Positions 33,174-41,111 of a stretch of 64,000 nt of DNA are shown here, piece by piece (the stretch's first letter is position 1; each line of letters starts with the position of its first letter). The position numbers and the translations under genes are program-made. The notes beneath the pieces are model-generated. The model did no database searches. It was given only the letters and a program-made list of their open reading frames with translations, and was not told the origin of the DNA. The stretch lies in NCBI RefSeq assembly GCF_014645895.1, contig NZ_BMMP01000013.1:62001-126000 (forward strand). The letters are read 5' to 3'. The stretch is from Streptomyces daqingensis. Its GTDB lineage: Bacteria > Actinomycetota > Actinomycetes > Streptomycetales > Streptomycetaceae.

Positions 33174-34775
33174 GTGCACTCCAGCGACACTGCACGCTCC
33201 GGACCCCCGCACACCCCGGACGCCGATGTCGTCGTCATCGGTGCCGGGCTCGCCGGCCTCGCGGCGGCCCATCACCTGACCCGGGCCGGGCTGCACGTCA
33301 CCGTCCTGGAGGCCACTTCCCGCGTGGGCGGCCGGATGGCCACCGAGAACGTCGACGGCTACCTGCTGGACCGCAGCGGACGGCTGCTGTGCCCGGACTG
33401 GCCCGAGTTCGCGCGGCTTCCCGCGCTGGCGGAGCTGGAGCTGCGGCACTTCGCACCCGGTGCGCTGCTGCGTGCCGACGGCCGCACGCACCGCGTCGGC
33501 GACCTGCAGCGCGTGAACGGCCGCCGCACGGCCCGCTCCGCCCCGGCACAGCGCACCGGCAGGCCGGACGCCGCCGCGGGAGGGGCCGCGGCCGCGGAGC
33601 CCGGCGTCCGTTCGGGACGCGCGGAGACCGCCGGACGGTTCGACGAGCGCGCGGACCGTGCCGGGCGTCTGACGCGGGCCGAACGTGCCGCGCGGGCGGA
33701 GAGGGCCGCGCGAGCCGAACGCGCCGACCGGCGGCGCACGAGGGGCGCACTCACCACCGCGCGCGCCCTCACCACCGCCCGCAGCCGCGCCGCCGTGACC
33801 GGCGCCCTCGACACCGCCCGGCTGCGCAACGCGCTGGCCCGATTCGCCGCCATACCCTCCGACCGGCTGCTGGCCCGCACCGAACTCCCCGCCGCCCAGG
33901 CCCTGTCGACGCGCGGCCTGCCCGCCCGCACGGTCGGCTCGCTCGTACGCCCGCTGCTCGCGGCGCTGCTCTCGGACCCCGCCCTGACGACCTCCAGCAG
34001 GGTCGCCGACCTGGCACTGCGCGGGTTCGTGCGGGGCGGCTGCTGCGTGCCGGCGGGAGGCATGGCGGCGGTGCCCGAGCTGCTGGCCTCCGCGCTGCCC
34101 CCGGGCACCGTACGCACGGACGTGCACGCCCTGTCCGTCACCACCAACTCCGTCACCACGCGGGACCACGGCACGCTCGCCTGCCGCGCCGTCGTGGTGG
34201 CCACCGACGCCGCCGACGCGGGCGAGCTGCTGCCCGGGCTCCGCGTGCCCGGTTTCCACCCCGTGACGGTGCTGCACCACGCCGTCGACGAGCCGCTGCC
34301 GCTGTCCCCCTCCCTGCTCGTGGACGGCGACGCGGAACGACACGGGCCGGTCTCGCACACCTGGGCCGCCTCCGCGGTCGACCCGGCGCGAGCGCAGTCC
34401 GGGGGCACCCTGATCACGTCGGTCGTGCTGGGGGGCGCCGCGGCCGATCCGGTCGCCGTGCTGGACAAGGCCTCCCGTCCCCAACTGGGCGCTCTGCACG
34501 GCGTTCCCGCGGACCGCTGGACCCTGCTGGCGGCTCATCACGACGCGCGTGCGGTGCCGGCCATGCCCGCTCCGCACGACATGCGCCGGCCCGTGCGCGT
34601 GCTCTCCGGCCTGTACGTGTGCGGAGAGCACCGCGACACCAGCACCGCGCAGGGCGCGCTCGTCTCGGGACGGCGCGCGGCGGGCGAGGTCCTGAGGGAC
34701 TTCGGGATGCCGCTGCCGGGTGCCGGGAACGCGTCGCGGCCCGCTCCGGGCAGCCGCTCGCACGCGGCCGCCTGA
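33174..34775 (+). CDS. FAD-dependent amine-oxidase-like oxidoreductase with an Arg/Ala-rich insert
   Basis: A flavoprotein of 533 residues in the amine oxidase/phytoene desaturase superfamily. The FAD motif VVVIGAGLAGLAAAHHLTRA is followed by VLEATSRVGGRMATE. The C-terminal FAD segment is LYVCGEHRDTSTAQGALVSG. Residues about 116-205 form an extra Arg/Ala-rich segment with a five-residue periodicity (RAERAARAERAARAERADR), strongly helical and positively charged, which the family lacks. The GTG start follows GGGAGG. The substrate is unknown. It precedes a small conserved gene. Confidence 0.84.
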   Translation: MHSSDTARSGPPHTPDADVVVIGAGLAGLAAAHHLTRAGLHVTVLEATSRVGGRMATENVDGYLLDRSGRLLCPDWPEFARLPALAELELRHFAPGALLRADGRTHRVGDLQRVNGRRTARSAPAQRTGRPDAAAGGAAAAEPGVRSGRAETAGRFDERADRAGRLTRAERAARAERAARAERADRRRTRGALTTARALTTARSRAAVTGALDTARLRNALARFAAIPSDRLLARTELPAAQALSTRGLPARTVGSLVRPLLAALLSDPALTTSSRVADLALRGFVRGGCCVPAGGMAAVPELLASALPPGTVRTDVHALSVTTNSVTTRDHGTLACRAVVVATDAADAGELLPGLRVPGFHPVTVLHHAVDEPLPLSPSLLVDGDAERHGPVSHTWAASAVDPARAQSGGTLITSVVLGGAAADPVAVLDKASRPQLGALHGVPADRWTLLAAHHDARAVPAMPAPHDMRRPVRVLSGLYVCGEHRDTSTAQGALVSGRRAAGEVLRDFGMPLPGAGNASRPAPGSRSHAAA

Positions 34776-34782
34776 CGTCCGC

Positions 34783-34809
34783 CGAGGCGGGTCCGGACGC
34801 CGCCTCGGA
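34783..34809 (+). terminator. 9-bp hairpin after the FAD oxidoreductase
   Basis: CCGAGGCGG (34783-34791) pairs with CCGCCTCGG (34801-34809), nine bases between. It lies right after the stop codon. Confidence 0.55.
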
Positions 34810-34822
34810 ACTCGTCCGCAAA

Positions 34823-34911
34823 ATCGAACAACGCGGCCCCAACTTCTCGTGCGACCAGGGATGTTGGGGCGTTCGATTGTCAGTGCCGACGGGTATTCTG
34901 GTAACAGAATC
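34823..34911 (+). promoter_or_regulatory. Two inverted repeats upstream of the 95-residue gene
   Basis: The left arm AATCGAAC (34823-34830) plus CCCCAAC (34838-34844) pairs with GTTGGGG (34864-34870) plus GTTCGATT (34872-34879). This is a long hairpin with a bulge. Then ATTCTG-GTAA-CAGAAT (34896-34911) is a second perfect palindrome. Both sit within 135 bases before the start and overlap a possible -35 (TTGTCA, 34878-34883). They may be an operator pair or an mRNA leader switch. Confidence 0.55.
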
Positions 34912-34956
34912 CTGGATCAGAGGCCAGGCGGATCACGACACTCTTGGAGGTCGCCG

Positions 34957-35244
34957 ATGACCGCAGCGAGCACCCTGACGATCACCTTGCCGTTCCCCGT
35001 GCCGGCGTCCCACGCCCAAGTGACGCTGCCGAAGAAGCGGTTGCCCGCCGGCCGCCCCCGCGAGTGGTACATCTCGCACAACCGCCAGCTGAAGGCGATG
35101 CGCCTCGCCATCGCGCTGCTCGACTCCGGCGTCTACACGCCGGGGCAGGCGCGGGACGACACGATACGGCGCACGGCGGCGCGCATCGGCGTGCATACGC
35201 CGTCCAGCACGACCTGCCGTCTGGTGCGTTCCATGCTGCCGTAG
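34957..35244 (+). CDS. Small conserved basic protein
   Basis: A 95-residue basic protein beginning MTAASTLTITLPFPVPASHA. A conserved-looking core REWYISHNRQLKAMRLAIAL and GVYTPGQARDDTIRRTAARI follow, ending TTCRLVRSMLP. I recall similar small proteins in streptomycetes but no function. Basic charge and helical content would allow nucleic-acid binding. The ATG follows CTTGGAGG at about seven bases. The elaborate upstream region suggests tight control. Confidence 0.78.
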   Translation: MTAASTLTITLPFPVPASHAQVTLPKKRLPAGRPREWYISHNRQLKAMRLAIALLDSGVYTPGQARDDTIRRTAARIGVHTPSSTTCRLVRSMLP

Positions 35245-35348
35245 AGCCTTCGCCGAGGCCGCCGGAGCCCCCGCCCCGCGCGGGGGCTCCGGCCGTTCGC
35301 GCCGCACCTTCGCGAGCCGCGGGCCCGCGGCCCTCTCGCTCCTCTGCC

Positions 35349-35759
35349 TCAGCCGTCCCGCGCCTCGCGCTTGCCCCGCCACTCGGCCACGACGGCGTCC
35401 ACGTCGTAGGGGGACAGGTTGAGCGGCGGGCCGGAGAGCGGGCGGCGGAAGGCCTCGCGGATCTTCTCGTTGACCCCCTCGACGATCCGCCGCACCTCCT
35501 CCTCCGACCGCGCGCGCGAGGCCGCCTTCAGTGCGTCCTCGGCCTCCTTGCGCAGCGCGAGGGCCGGCGGCAGGTGCGACAGGCCCTCGTCGCGCATCTT
35601 CCGCTTCAGCCACCACGACTCGTCGTACGGGGCGTTGGCGTCGCGCAGCGGCTTCCCGGCGCCCGGCAGGTTCTCGAAGGCGCCGCGCTCCTCCGCCTCG
35701 CGGATCTGCCGGTCGACCCAGGACTCGAAGCCGATGCCCGGTGGTTTGCGCTCGGTCAT
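35349..35759 (-). CDS. DUF1992 protein (DnaJ-homologue subfamily C member 28 conserved domain)
   Basis: A 136-residue soluble protein. The family core is FESWVDRQIREAEERGAFEN then LPGAGKPLRDANAPYDESWW. The remainder is charged and helical, ending in NLSPYDVDAVVAEWRGKRE. It is widespread in bacteria with no assigned role. The start is ATG 35759; the frame stays open upstream but that part overlaps the TetR gene and looks non-coding. Confidence 0.88.
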   Translation of the reverse strand: MTERKPPGIGFESWVDRQIREAEERGAFENLPGAGKPLRDANAPYDESWWLKRKMRDEGLSHLPPALALRKEAEDALKAASRARSEEEVRRIVEGVNEKIREAFRRPLSGPPLNLSPYDVDAVVAEWRGKREARDG

Positions 35760-35819
35760 GTCTCCGATTCTCCCTCGCCCCGGGCGGCTCGGGGCCGCCG
35801 TCCGCTCGCGCCTTGTTCG

Positions 35820-35835
35820 TGATACGTCTGTATCA
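35820..35835. promoter_or_regulatory. Candidate TetR operator
   Basis: TGATAC-GTCT-GTATCA, a perfect 6-base inverted repeat, lies 45 bases before the TetR start and 61 bases before the divergent DUF1992 gene. Position and symmetry fit autoregulation by the adjacent TetR protein. Confidence 0.6.
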
Positions 35836-35879
35836 TAACGAGCCCGCGGCGAGAGCCGCCACACCCCGAGGGAGAGCTG

Positions 35880-36545
35880 GTGCCCCGCACCGTCGACCAC
35901 GCGCAGCGGCGCGCCCAGATCACCGACGGCCTCGTGCGGGTCGCCGCACGGGAGGGCCTGCACGCGGTCACGATGCGCTCGGTCGCCGCCGCCTCCGGCG
36001 TCTCGCTCCGGCTCGTCCAGTACTACTTCGACAGCAAGGCGCAGCTCATGCGGGCGGCGCTGGAGCGGCTGGAGGCGCAGAGCCACGCGCGGTGGGCGGC
36101 CCGGCTCGCGGCGCTGGCCCCGGACCCCTCGGCGCGCGCCGTCGTCGAGACGTGCCTCGCCGAGGCCCTCCCCACCGACGAGGAGAGCCGGGCGTTCCAC
36201 GTCGTGTGGACGGCGTACGCGAGCCTGGCGATGACGGACCCCTCCCTCGCGGAGCAGCCGTTCGCGGACGGGCCGAGACGGCTGGAGCGCGCACTCACCG
36301 GCGTGCTGGAGCGGGCACGGCGCGACGACGAGCTGATGGCGGGCGCCGAACCCGCCCACGAGGCCGCCCGCCTGCTCGCACTCGGCCACGGTCTGGGAAC
36401 GAGCGTCCTGGTCGGGCAGCGCTCGGCCGGCGACGCGGCGGACGTGCTGCGCTACCACGTGGACCGGCTCTTCACCTCCGCCGTGCGGCGCGGCGCCCGG
36501 ACCGGCGGCACGGGGACGTCCGGAGTGCCGGCGTCCCCACCCTGA
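35880..36545 (+). CDS. TetR-family transcriptional regulator
   Basis: A 221-residue regulator. The helix-turn-helix is AREGLHAVTMRSVAAASGVS followed by LRLVQYYFDSKAQLM. The C-terminal ligand domain starts around residue 70 (TetR_C-type, BetI-like). The GTG 35880 follows GGGAGAG. The divergent DUF1992 gene and the inverted repeat between them suggest autoregulation. The ligand is unknown. Confidence 0.9.
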   Translation: MPRTVDHAQRRAQITDGLVRVAAREGLHAVTMRSVAAASGVSLRLVQYYFDSKAQLMRAALERLEAQSHARWAARLAALAPDPSARAVVETCLAEALPTDEESRAFHVVWTAYASLAMTDPSLAEQPFADGPRRLERALTGVLERARRDDELMAGAEPAHEAARLLALGHGLGTSVLVGQRSAGDAADVLRYHVDRLFTSAVRRGARTGGTGTSGVPASPP

Positions 36546-36724
36546 CCTCGTCCGACAGGTGAGAAAGCACCGGCGGAAAGCACCGGAACGAAATCCGCGG
36601 CGACGGAATCCCGCACGCCGTAGCGAAGGTCACACGGACGCTCCGGCTGGTGGTTCCAGACCGCAGCGGGCGCCCGGGCGGTGGATAACAGGCAGTGGGG
36701 CGCTCTCGATGAAGGATCTCGGCA

Positions 36725-36754
36725 TTGACGCTCTTCCGCCGGGCTGCCTACGGT
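36725..36754 (+). promoter_or_regulatory. Candidate promoter for a leaderless Lrp transcript
   Basis: TTGACG (36725-36730) and TACGGT (36749-36754) are 18 bases apart. Transcription would begin about seven to eight bases on, at or next to the GTG at 36762, so the message may be leaderless. An 11-base direct repeat GAAAGCACCGG (36563-36573, 36576-36586) lies about 150 bases upstream. Confidence 0.55.
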
Positions 36755-36761
36755 CTCGCTC

Positions 36762-37796
36762 GTGATTCCGCGTGCGAGTGCCGACATGATCGATGCGCTG
36801 GATCGCCGCATCATCGCGGCGCTCCAGCTCAACGGGCGTGCCCCCTGGGCCGGTATAGCCCGCTGGGCGGGCACGAGTGAATCCACCGCACAGCGCCGGT
36901 TCAACGTCCTGCGCGAGCGCAAGCTGCTCCACGTCGTGGGCGCGGTGGAGCTCGACCGCACGGGCGGTGGCTCGTCCATGCTGGTGCGCGTGCAGGCCCG
37001 TCCCGGCAAGGGACTCGAGCTCGCCGAACTGCTGGCGGAATGCCCCGAGGCGCGCTTCCTCGCCCTCGTGACGGGGACCGCCGACCTCATCGTCGACTTC
37101 GTGGCCCGCGACAACGAAGAGCTGCTGCGCCTGCTCTACACCGACCTGCCGGGCGCCCATCTGATCGCCGGTACGGAGCACGTCGCCGTGATCCGCACCT
37201 TCTCCTCTGCCGCGCTGTGGGACACCGGACTGCTGCCCGGGGAAGCGGTGGCCGACCTTCGCCCGTCCGCCAGCACCGCCCCCTACGAGCGGGTCGACTG
37301 GGACAAGCCGCCGCAGCCGCTCACCGAACTCGAGCGCGCCGTCGTCGGCGAGCTGGCGAAGGACGGGCGGATGCCGGTCACGACCGTCGCCCGGAACCTG
37401 GGGCGCAGCGAGTCCAGCGTCGCCCGGTCGCTGGAGCGCATGGTCGCCCGCGGCTGCCTCCACTTCCGCACCCTGGCGGAGCCCGCGCTGCTGGGGTACG
37501 AGGCCGAGTTCATGCTGTGGCTGTCGATCGAGCCCGGAAGCCTGGAGGCCGCCGGGCGGCAGCTCGCGAAGCATCCGGGAACGAAGTTCCTGGCCGCGGC
37601 GACCGGCCGTTTCAACCTGGTCGGCCACATGGTGCTCCCCCGCCGCACCGACCTCTTCCGCTACACCGACGAGGTCATCGGCGCCCTGCCCGGCCTCAAC
37701 GCCTCCGACGTCACCCTCCATCTGGTCACACTCAAAGGCGCGTGGACGCGGATGGACCAGTTCGACACCCGCCCCGGCGTTCCCGGCAACGCCTGA
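36762..37796 (+). CDS. Lrp/AsnC-family regulator with two HTH/RAM units
   Basis: A 344-residue double-length Lrp protein. The first AsnC helix-turn-helix (ALDRRIIAALQLNGRAPWAG) and its RAM domain are followed by a second (LTELERAVVGELAKDGRMPV) with a second RAM-like domain ending TLHLVTLKGAWTRM. Starts possible are GTG 36762, which fits a leaderless promoter, or ATG 36786. It is about 200 bases before the catabolic genes and probably controls them in response to the pathway substrate or an amino acid product. Confidence 0.87.
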   Translation: MIPRASADMIDALDRRIIAALQLNGRAPWAGIARWAGTSESTAQRRFNVLRERKLLHVVGAVELDRTGGGSSMLVRVQARPGKGLELAELLAECPEARFLALVTGTADLIVDFVARDNEELLRLLYTDLPGAHLIAGTEHVAVIRTFSSAALWDTGLLPGEAVADLRPSASTAPYERVDWDKPPQPLTELERAVVGELAKDGRMPVTTVARNLGRSESSVARSLERMVARGCLHFRTLAEPALLGYEAEFMLWLSIEPGSLEAAGRQLAKHPGTKFLAAATGRFNLVGHMVLPRRTDLFRYTDEVIGALPGLNASDVTLHLVTLKGAWTRMDQFDTRPGVPGNA

Positions 37797-37993
37797 GGCA
37801 CGCGGCCGCGACGTCCGGGCCCCACCCCGGACGGACGGCCCGTGCCGCACCCGAAGCACATCTGAACACCGGCCGGCCCGCTCCCCCACCGGGCTCCCCC
37901 GACCGGCCGTCCCACGTCCGTCCCCGCCCCGTCCCCCCGTGCCCACCCTGCTTCCCTCCCTTCGCCGCACCCGACTCTCTGCGAGGAACAACC

Positions 37994-38962
37994 ATGTCAG
38001 CGAACGACCAGCCCTCCCCCGGCCCCGCACCGTCCGGCGGCGACGCGGGCAGCACGCCCTCCTGGCAGTGGCCCGAGTCGGTGTGGCGGGGCCACACGTC
38101 GGCCGTGACCGCCGGCCGCCCGCTCCTGCCCTCCCGCTGGCCGCAGGGCGCGCGGGCCGCGGTGGCGCTCTCGTTCGACAGCGATCACGAGACGATCCCG
38201 CTGCGGGACGGCGAGACCAGCCCCGGCCGGCTCGCGCAGGGCGAGTACGGCGCCCGCGTCGGCGCGGGCCGCGTGCTGCGCCTCCTGGAGCGCTACGGCG
38301 CCCCCGCAACGTTCTTCATGCCCGCCGTCTCCGCCCTGCTCCACCCCGACGAGGCCCGCCGCTACGTCGGCGAAGGCCACGAGATCGGAGTGCACGGCTG
38401 GATCCACGAGCGGAACACGCTGCTCGCGGCGGACGACGAGAGGACGCTCATCGCTCGCGCGATCGAGACCCTCACGGAGATCACCGGCAGCCGGCCCACG
38501 GGCATCCGCACGCCCTCCTGGGACTTCTCCGACTCCACCCTGCAGACGATCCTCGACCTGGGCTTCGACTACGACTCCTCCCTGATGGCCGACGACGAGC
38601 CCTACGAGGTGGTCGCCGCGGGCGAGCCCACCGGTCTCGTCGAGATCCCCGTCGAGTGGATCCGCGACGACGCGCCCTACTTCACGATGGACCGCTTCAA
38701 CTCGGTGCGGCCCTACACCCGTCCACGCGACGTGCTGGAGATCTGGAAGGACGAGTTCGACGCGGCTTACCGCGACGGAGGCGTCTTCCAGCTCACCATG
38801 CACCCGCACGTCATCGGTCACCGCTCGCGCCTGGTGATCCTCCGCGAACTGCTGGACCACATCGCCGCCCACGGCGACGTGTGGTTCGCCACCCACGCCC
38901 AGCTGGCCGGGATCGCCCGCGACCAGCTCGACCGTCCCACCTCCCCGGAGACCTCCCGATGA
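37994..38962 (+). CDS. Polysaccharide deacetylase-fold hydrolase, cyclic imidase/allantoinase-like
   Basis: A 322-residue metal-dependent hydrolase with the NodB fold. The metal motif is ALSFDSDHET, with a second motif GVHGWIHERN (two His), then TGIRTPSWDFS and the C-terminal MHPHVIGHRSRL. This pattern is that of the PuuE/HP0310 branch, which includes ring-opening imide hydrolases as well as deacetylases; it has no signal peptide, which argues against a wall substrate. The ATG follows GAGGAAC. The stop overlaps the next start (ATGA). Confidence 0.82.
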   Translation: MSANDQPSPGPAPSGGDAGSTPSWQWPESVWRGHTSAVTAGRPLLPSRWPQGARAAVALSFDSDHETIPLRDGETSPGRLAQGEYGARVGAGRVLRLLERYGAPATFFMPAVSALLHPDEARRYVGEGHEIGVHGWIHERNTLLAADDERTLIARAIETLTEITGSRPTGIRTPSWDFSDSTLQTILDLGFDYDSSLMADDEPYEVVAAGEPTGLVEIPVEWIRDDAPYFTMDRFNSVRPYTRPRDVLEIWKDEFDAAYRDGGVFQLTMHPHVIGHRSRLVILRELLDHIAAHGDVWFATHAQLAGIARDQLDRPTSPETSR

Positions 38963-40257
38963 GCACCGACACCTCCCCCGCCGCGGCGCCGCACAAGCTG
39001 AGTCCGGCGCAGCGCAAGGCGATCCTCGCCGGCACGATCGGCAACACCGTGGAATGGGTCGACTGGGCGCTGTACACGATCTTCGTGAAGACCATCTCGG
39101 AGGTGTTCTTCCCCAAGTCGGAGGGCGCGGTCGCGCTGCTTTCGACGCTCGCCGTCTTCGCGGTCGGCTTCGTCGTCCGGCCGGTGGGCGCCGCCGTGCT
39201 CGGTGCGTACGCGGACCGGTTCGGGCGCAAGAAGGGCCTCACGCTGACCGTGGGGCTCATGGCGGGCGCGTCCTTCGTCATCGCGCTGACGCCGGGCTAC
39301 GAGTCGATAGGCGTGGCCGCCCCCGCCGTACTGCTGGTGGCGCGGCTGCTCCAGGGCTTCTCCGCGGGAGGCGAGTTCGGGTCGTCCTCGGCGTTCCTGG
39401 TCGAGTCGGCGGCCAAGGGCCGGCGCGCGTTCGCCGGTTCGTGGCAGCAGGTCTCCGTGGGCGGCGGCACGCTCATCGCCTCGCTCCTCGGCACCGTTCT
39501 GACCTCGACGCTCGACGACGCCGCGCTGCACTCGTGGGGCTGGCGTGCCGCGTTCGTCATCGGCGGGCTGCTCGGCCTCGTGGGGCTGTGGCTGCGGGTC
39601 TCCGTCGAGGACACCGACTCCTTCCACCAGGCCCAGGAGAAGGGGCGCGCGAAGAAGAACCCGCTCACGGCGATGTTCCGGGAGCACCCGGCGGCCGCGC
39701 TGCGCGTCGTCGGCATCACCATCGCCGGAACGCTCACGTACTACATCTGGATCACCTACCTGCCGACGTACGCCAACGTCGCGACAGGCATCCCGCTGGA
39801 CAAGGCGCTGCTCTCCCAGACGATCTGCCTGGTCATCTTCATCGCGCTGCTGCCCTTCGTGGGCAAGCTGTCGGACAGGATCGGCCGGAAGCCCACCATG
39901 GCCGGCTTCGCGGGAGGCTTCGTCGTCCTGTCCTGGCCGCTGCTGCACCTGCTGAGCGACAGCTTCGCGAGCCTGTTCTTCGTCCAGCTGACCGGCATGA
40001 TCCTGATCCTCGGCTACTCCGCCAACTGCGCGGTGATCATGGCCGAGCAGTTCCCGCCAGAGGTACGCGCCACCGGCATCGCGCTGCCCTACGCGCTGGC
40101 CGTGGCCGTCTTCGGCGGCACCGCCCCGTACATCACCACGTGGCTCAACGACGTCGGCCACGCCGACCTCCTGTGGCTGTACGTCTCCGGTGCCGCACTG
40201 ATCTCGCTGATCGTCTACCTGACGATGCCCGAGACCAACAAGAAGGAGTTCGACTGA
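38959..40257 (+). CDS. MFS permease, metabolite:H+ symporter type
   Basis: A 432-residue, 12-helix transporter of the MHS branch (alpha-ketoglutarate, proline/betaine and shikimate permeases). The loop motif GAYADRFGRKKGLTLTVGLM is after helix 2, and GKLSDRIGRKPTMAG repeats it in the second half. ARLLQGFSAGGEFGSSSAFL is the family segment in helix 4. It probably imports the small carboxylate or imide that the operon degrades. Coupled to both neighbours: ATGA upstream, TGATG downstream. Confidence 0.9.
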   Translation: MSTDTSPAAAPHKLSPAQRKAILAGTIGNTVEWVDWALYTIFVKTISEVFFPKSEGAVALLSTLAVFAVGFVVRPVGAAVLGAYADRFGRKKGLTLTVGLMAGASFVIALTPGYESIGVAAPAVLLVARLLQGFSAGGEFGSSSAFLVESAAKGRRAFAGSWQQVSVGGGTLIASLLGTVLTSTLDDAALHSWGWRAAFVIGGLLGLVGLWLRVSVEDTDSFHQAQEKGRAKKNPLTAMFREHPAAALRVVGITIAGTLTYYIWITYLPTYANVATGIPLDKALLSQTICLVIFIALLPFVGKLSDRIGRKPTMAGFAGGFVVLSWPLLHLLSDSFASLFFVQLTGMILILGYSANCAVIMAEQFPPEVRATGIALPYALAVAVFGGTAPYITTWLNDVGHADLLWLYVSGAALISLIVYLTMPETNKKEFD

Positions 40258-41111
40258 TGACGCACGTCCTGGTGACGGGCGCGGCCTCCGGCATCGGGCG
40301 GGCCGTGGCCGGGGAGTTCGCGTCAGCCGCCGGGGAGGTGTCCGGCACCGTCCTGACGCTCGTCGACGTCGACGAGGAGCGGCTCGAAGCGGTCGCGGAC
40401 CAGTACGACACCGCGCAGGTGTGCGTCGACCTCGCGGAGCCGGACGGCCCGGAGAAAGCCGTCCGGCGGGCGTGGGAGTCCGTCGGCGAGATCGACGTCC
40501 TCGTCAACGCCGCGGGCGTCTACCCCTCGCTCGACATGATCGACCTGGACGCCGCCGCATGGGACAGGGTGTTCGCCCTGAACACCCGCGCCCCCGCGCT
40601 GGCGACGGCGGCGCTGGCCCGCCGCGCCGTGGCGGCGTCCCGGGCGGCGTCGGTCGTCAACATCTCCTCCGGGGCGGCGCTGCGGGCCCGCCCCGGCGGG
40701 GGCCCCTACGCCAGCTCGAAGGCCGCGCTGGAGATGGCGACGCGGGCCGCCGCGCTGGAACTCGGCCCGCACGGCATCCGCGTCAACGCCGTGAGCCCCG
40801 GCTTCGTAGCGGTCGACAGCTCCTGCAACCCGGTCGCGCCGGAGTACGCGGCCGCGGTCTCGGCGAACCCCCTGGGGCGGCCCGGCACCCCGGCCGACAT
40901 CGCCCGTGCCGTGCGCTGGATCGCGGGCCCAGACGCCGCGTGGATCACCGGCGAGGTGCTGCGCGTCGACGGCGGCTCGGGGACCGGGGCGAGCCACCTG
41001 CCGCGGCTGTGGCCCCCGGACCCGGCTCCGGGCGGCGCGCCGGGCGACGGCGGCGGCGAGAGCGGCAGCACCAGCGACAGCGGCAACACCACGGAAGGAA
41101 GCGCGACATGA
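40257..41111 (+). CDS. Short-chain dehydrogenase/reductase
   Basis: A 284-residue classical SDR: LVTGAASGIGRAVAGEFASA, VLVNAAGVYPSLDM, then Ser in NISSGAAL and YASSK (catalytic Tyr and Lys), and HGIRVNAVSPGFVAVD. The last 35 residues are a disordered Pro/Gly/Ser tail. The start ATG shares one base with the permease stop. It probably oxidises a hydroxy intermediate to a keto acid in this operon. Confidence 0.9.
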   Translation: MTHVLVTGAASGIGRAVAGEFASAAGEVSGTVLTLVDVDEERLEAVADQYDTAQVCVDLAEPDGPEKAVRRAWESVGEIDVLVNAAGVYPSLDMIDLDAAAWDRVFALNTRAPALATAALARRAVAASRAASVVNISSGAALRARPGGGPYASSKAALEMATRAAALELGPHGIRVNAVSPGFVAVDSSCNPVAPEYAAAVSANPLGRPGTPADIARAVRWIAGPDAAWITGEVLRVDGGSGTGASHLPRLWPPDPAPGGAPGDGGGESGSTSDSGNTTEGSAT

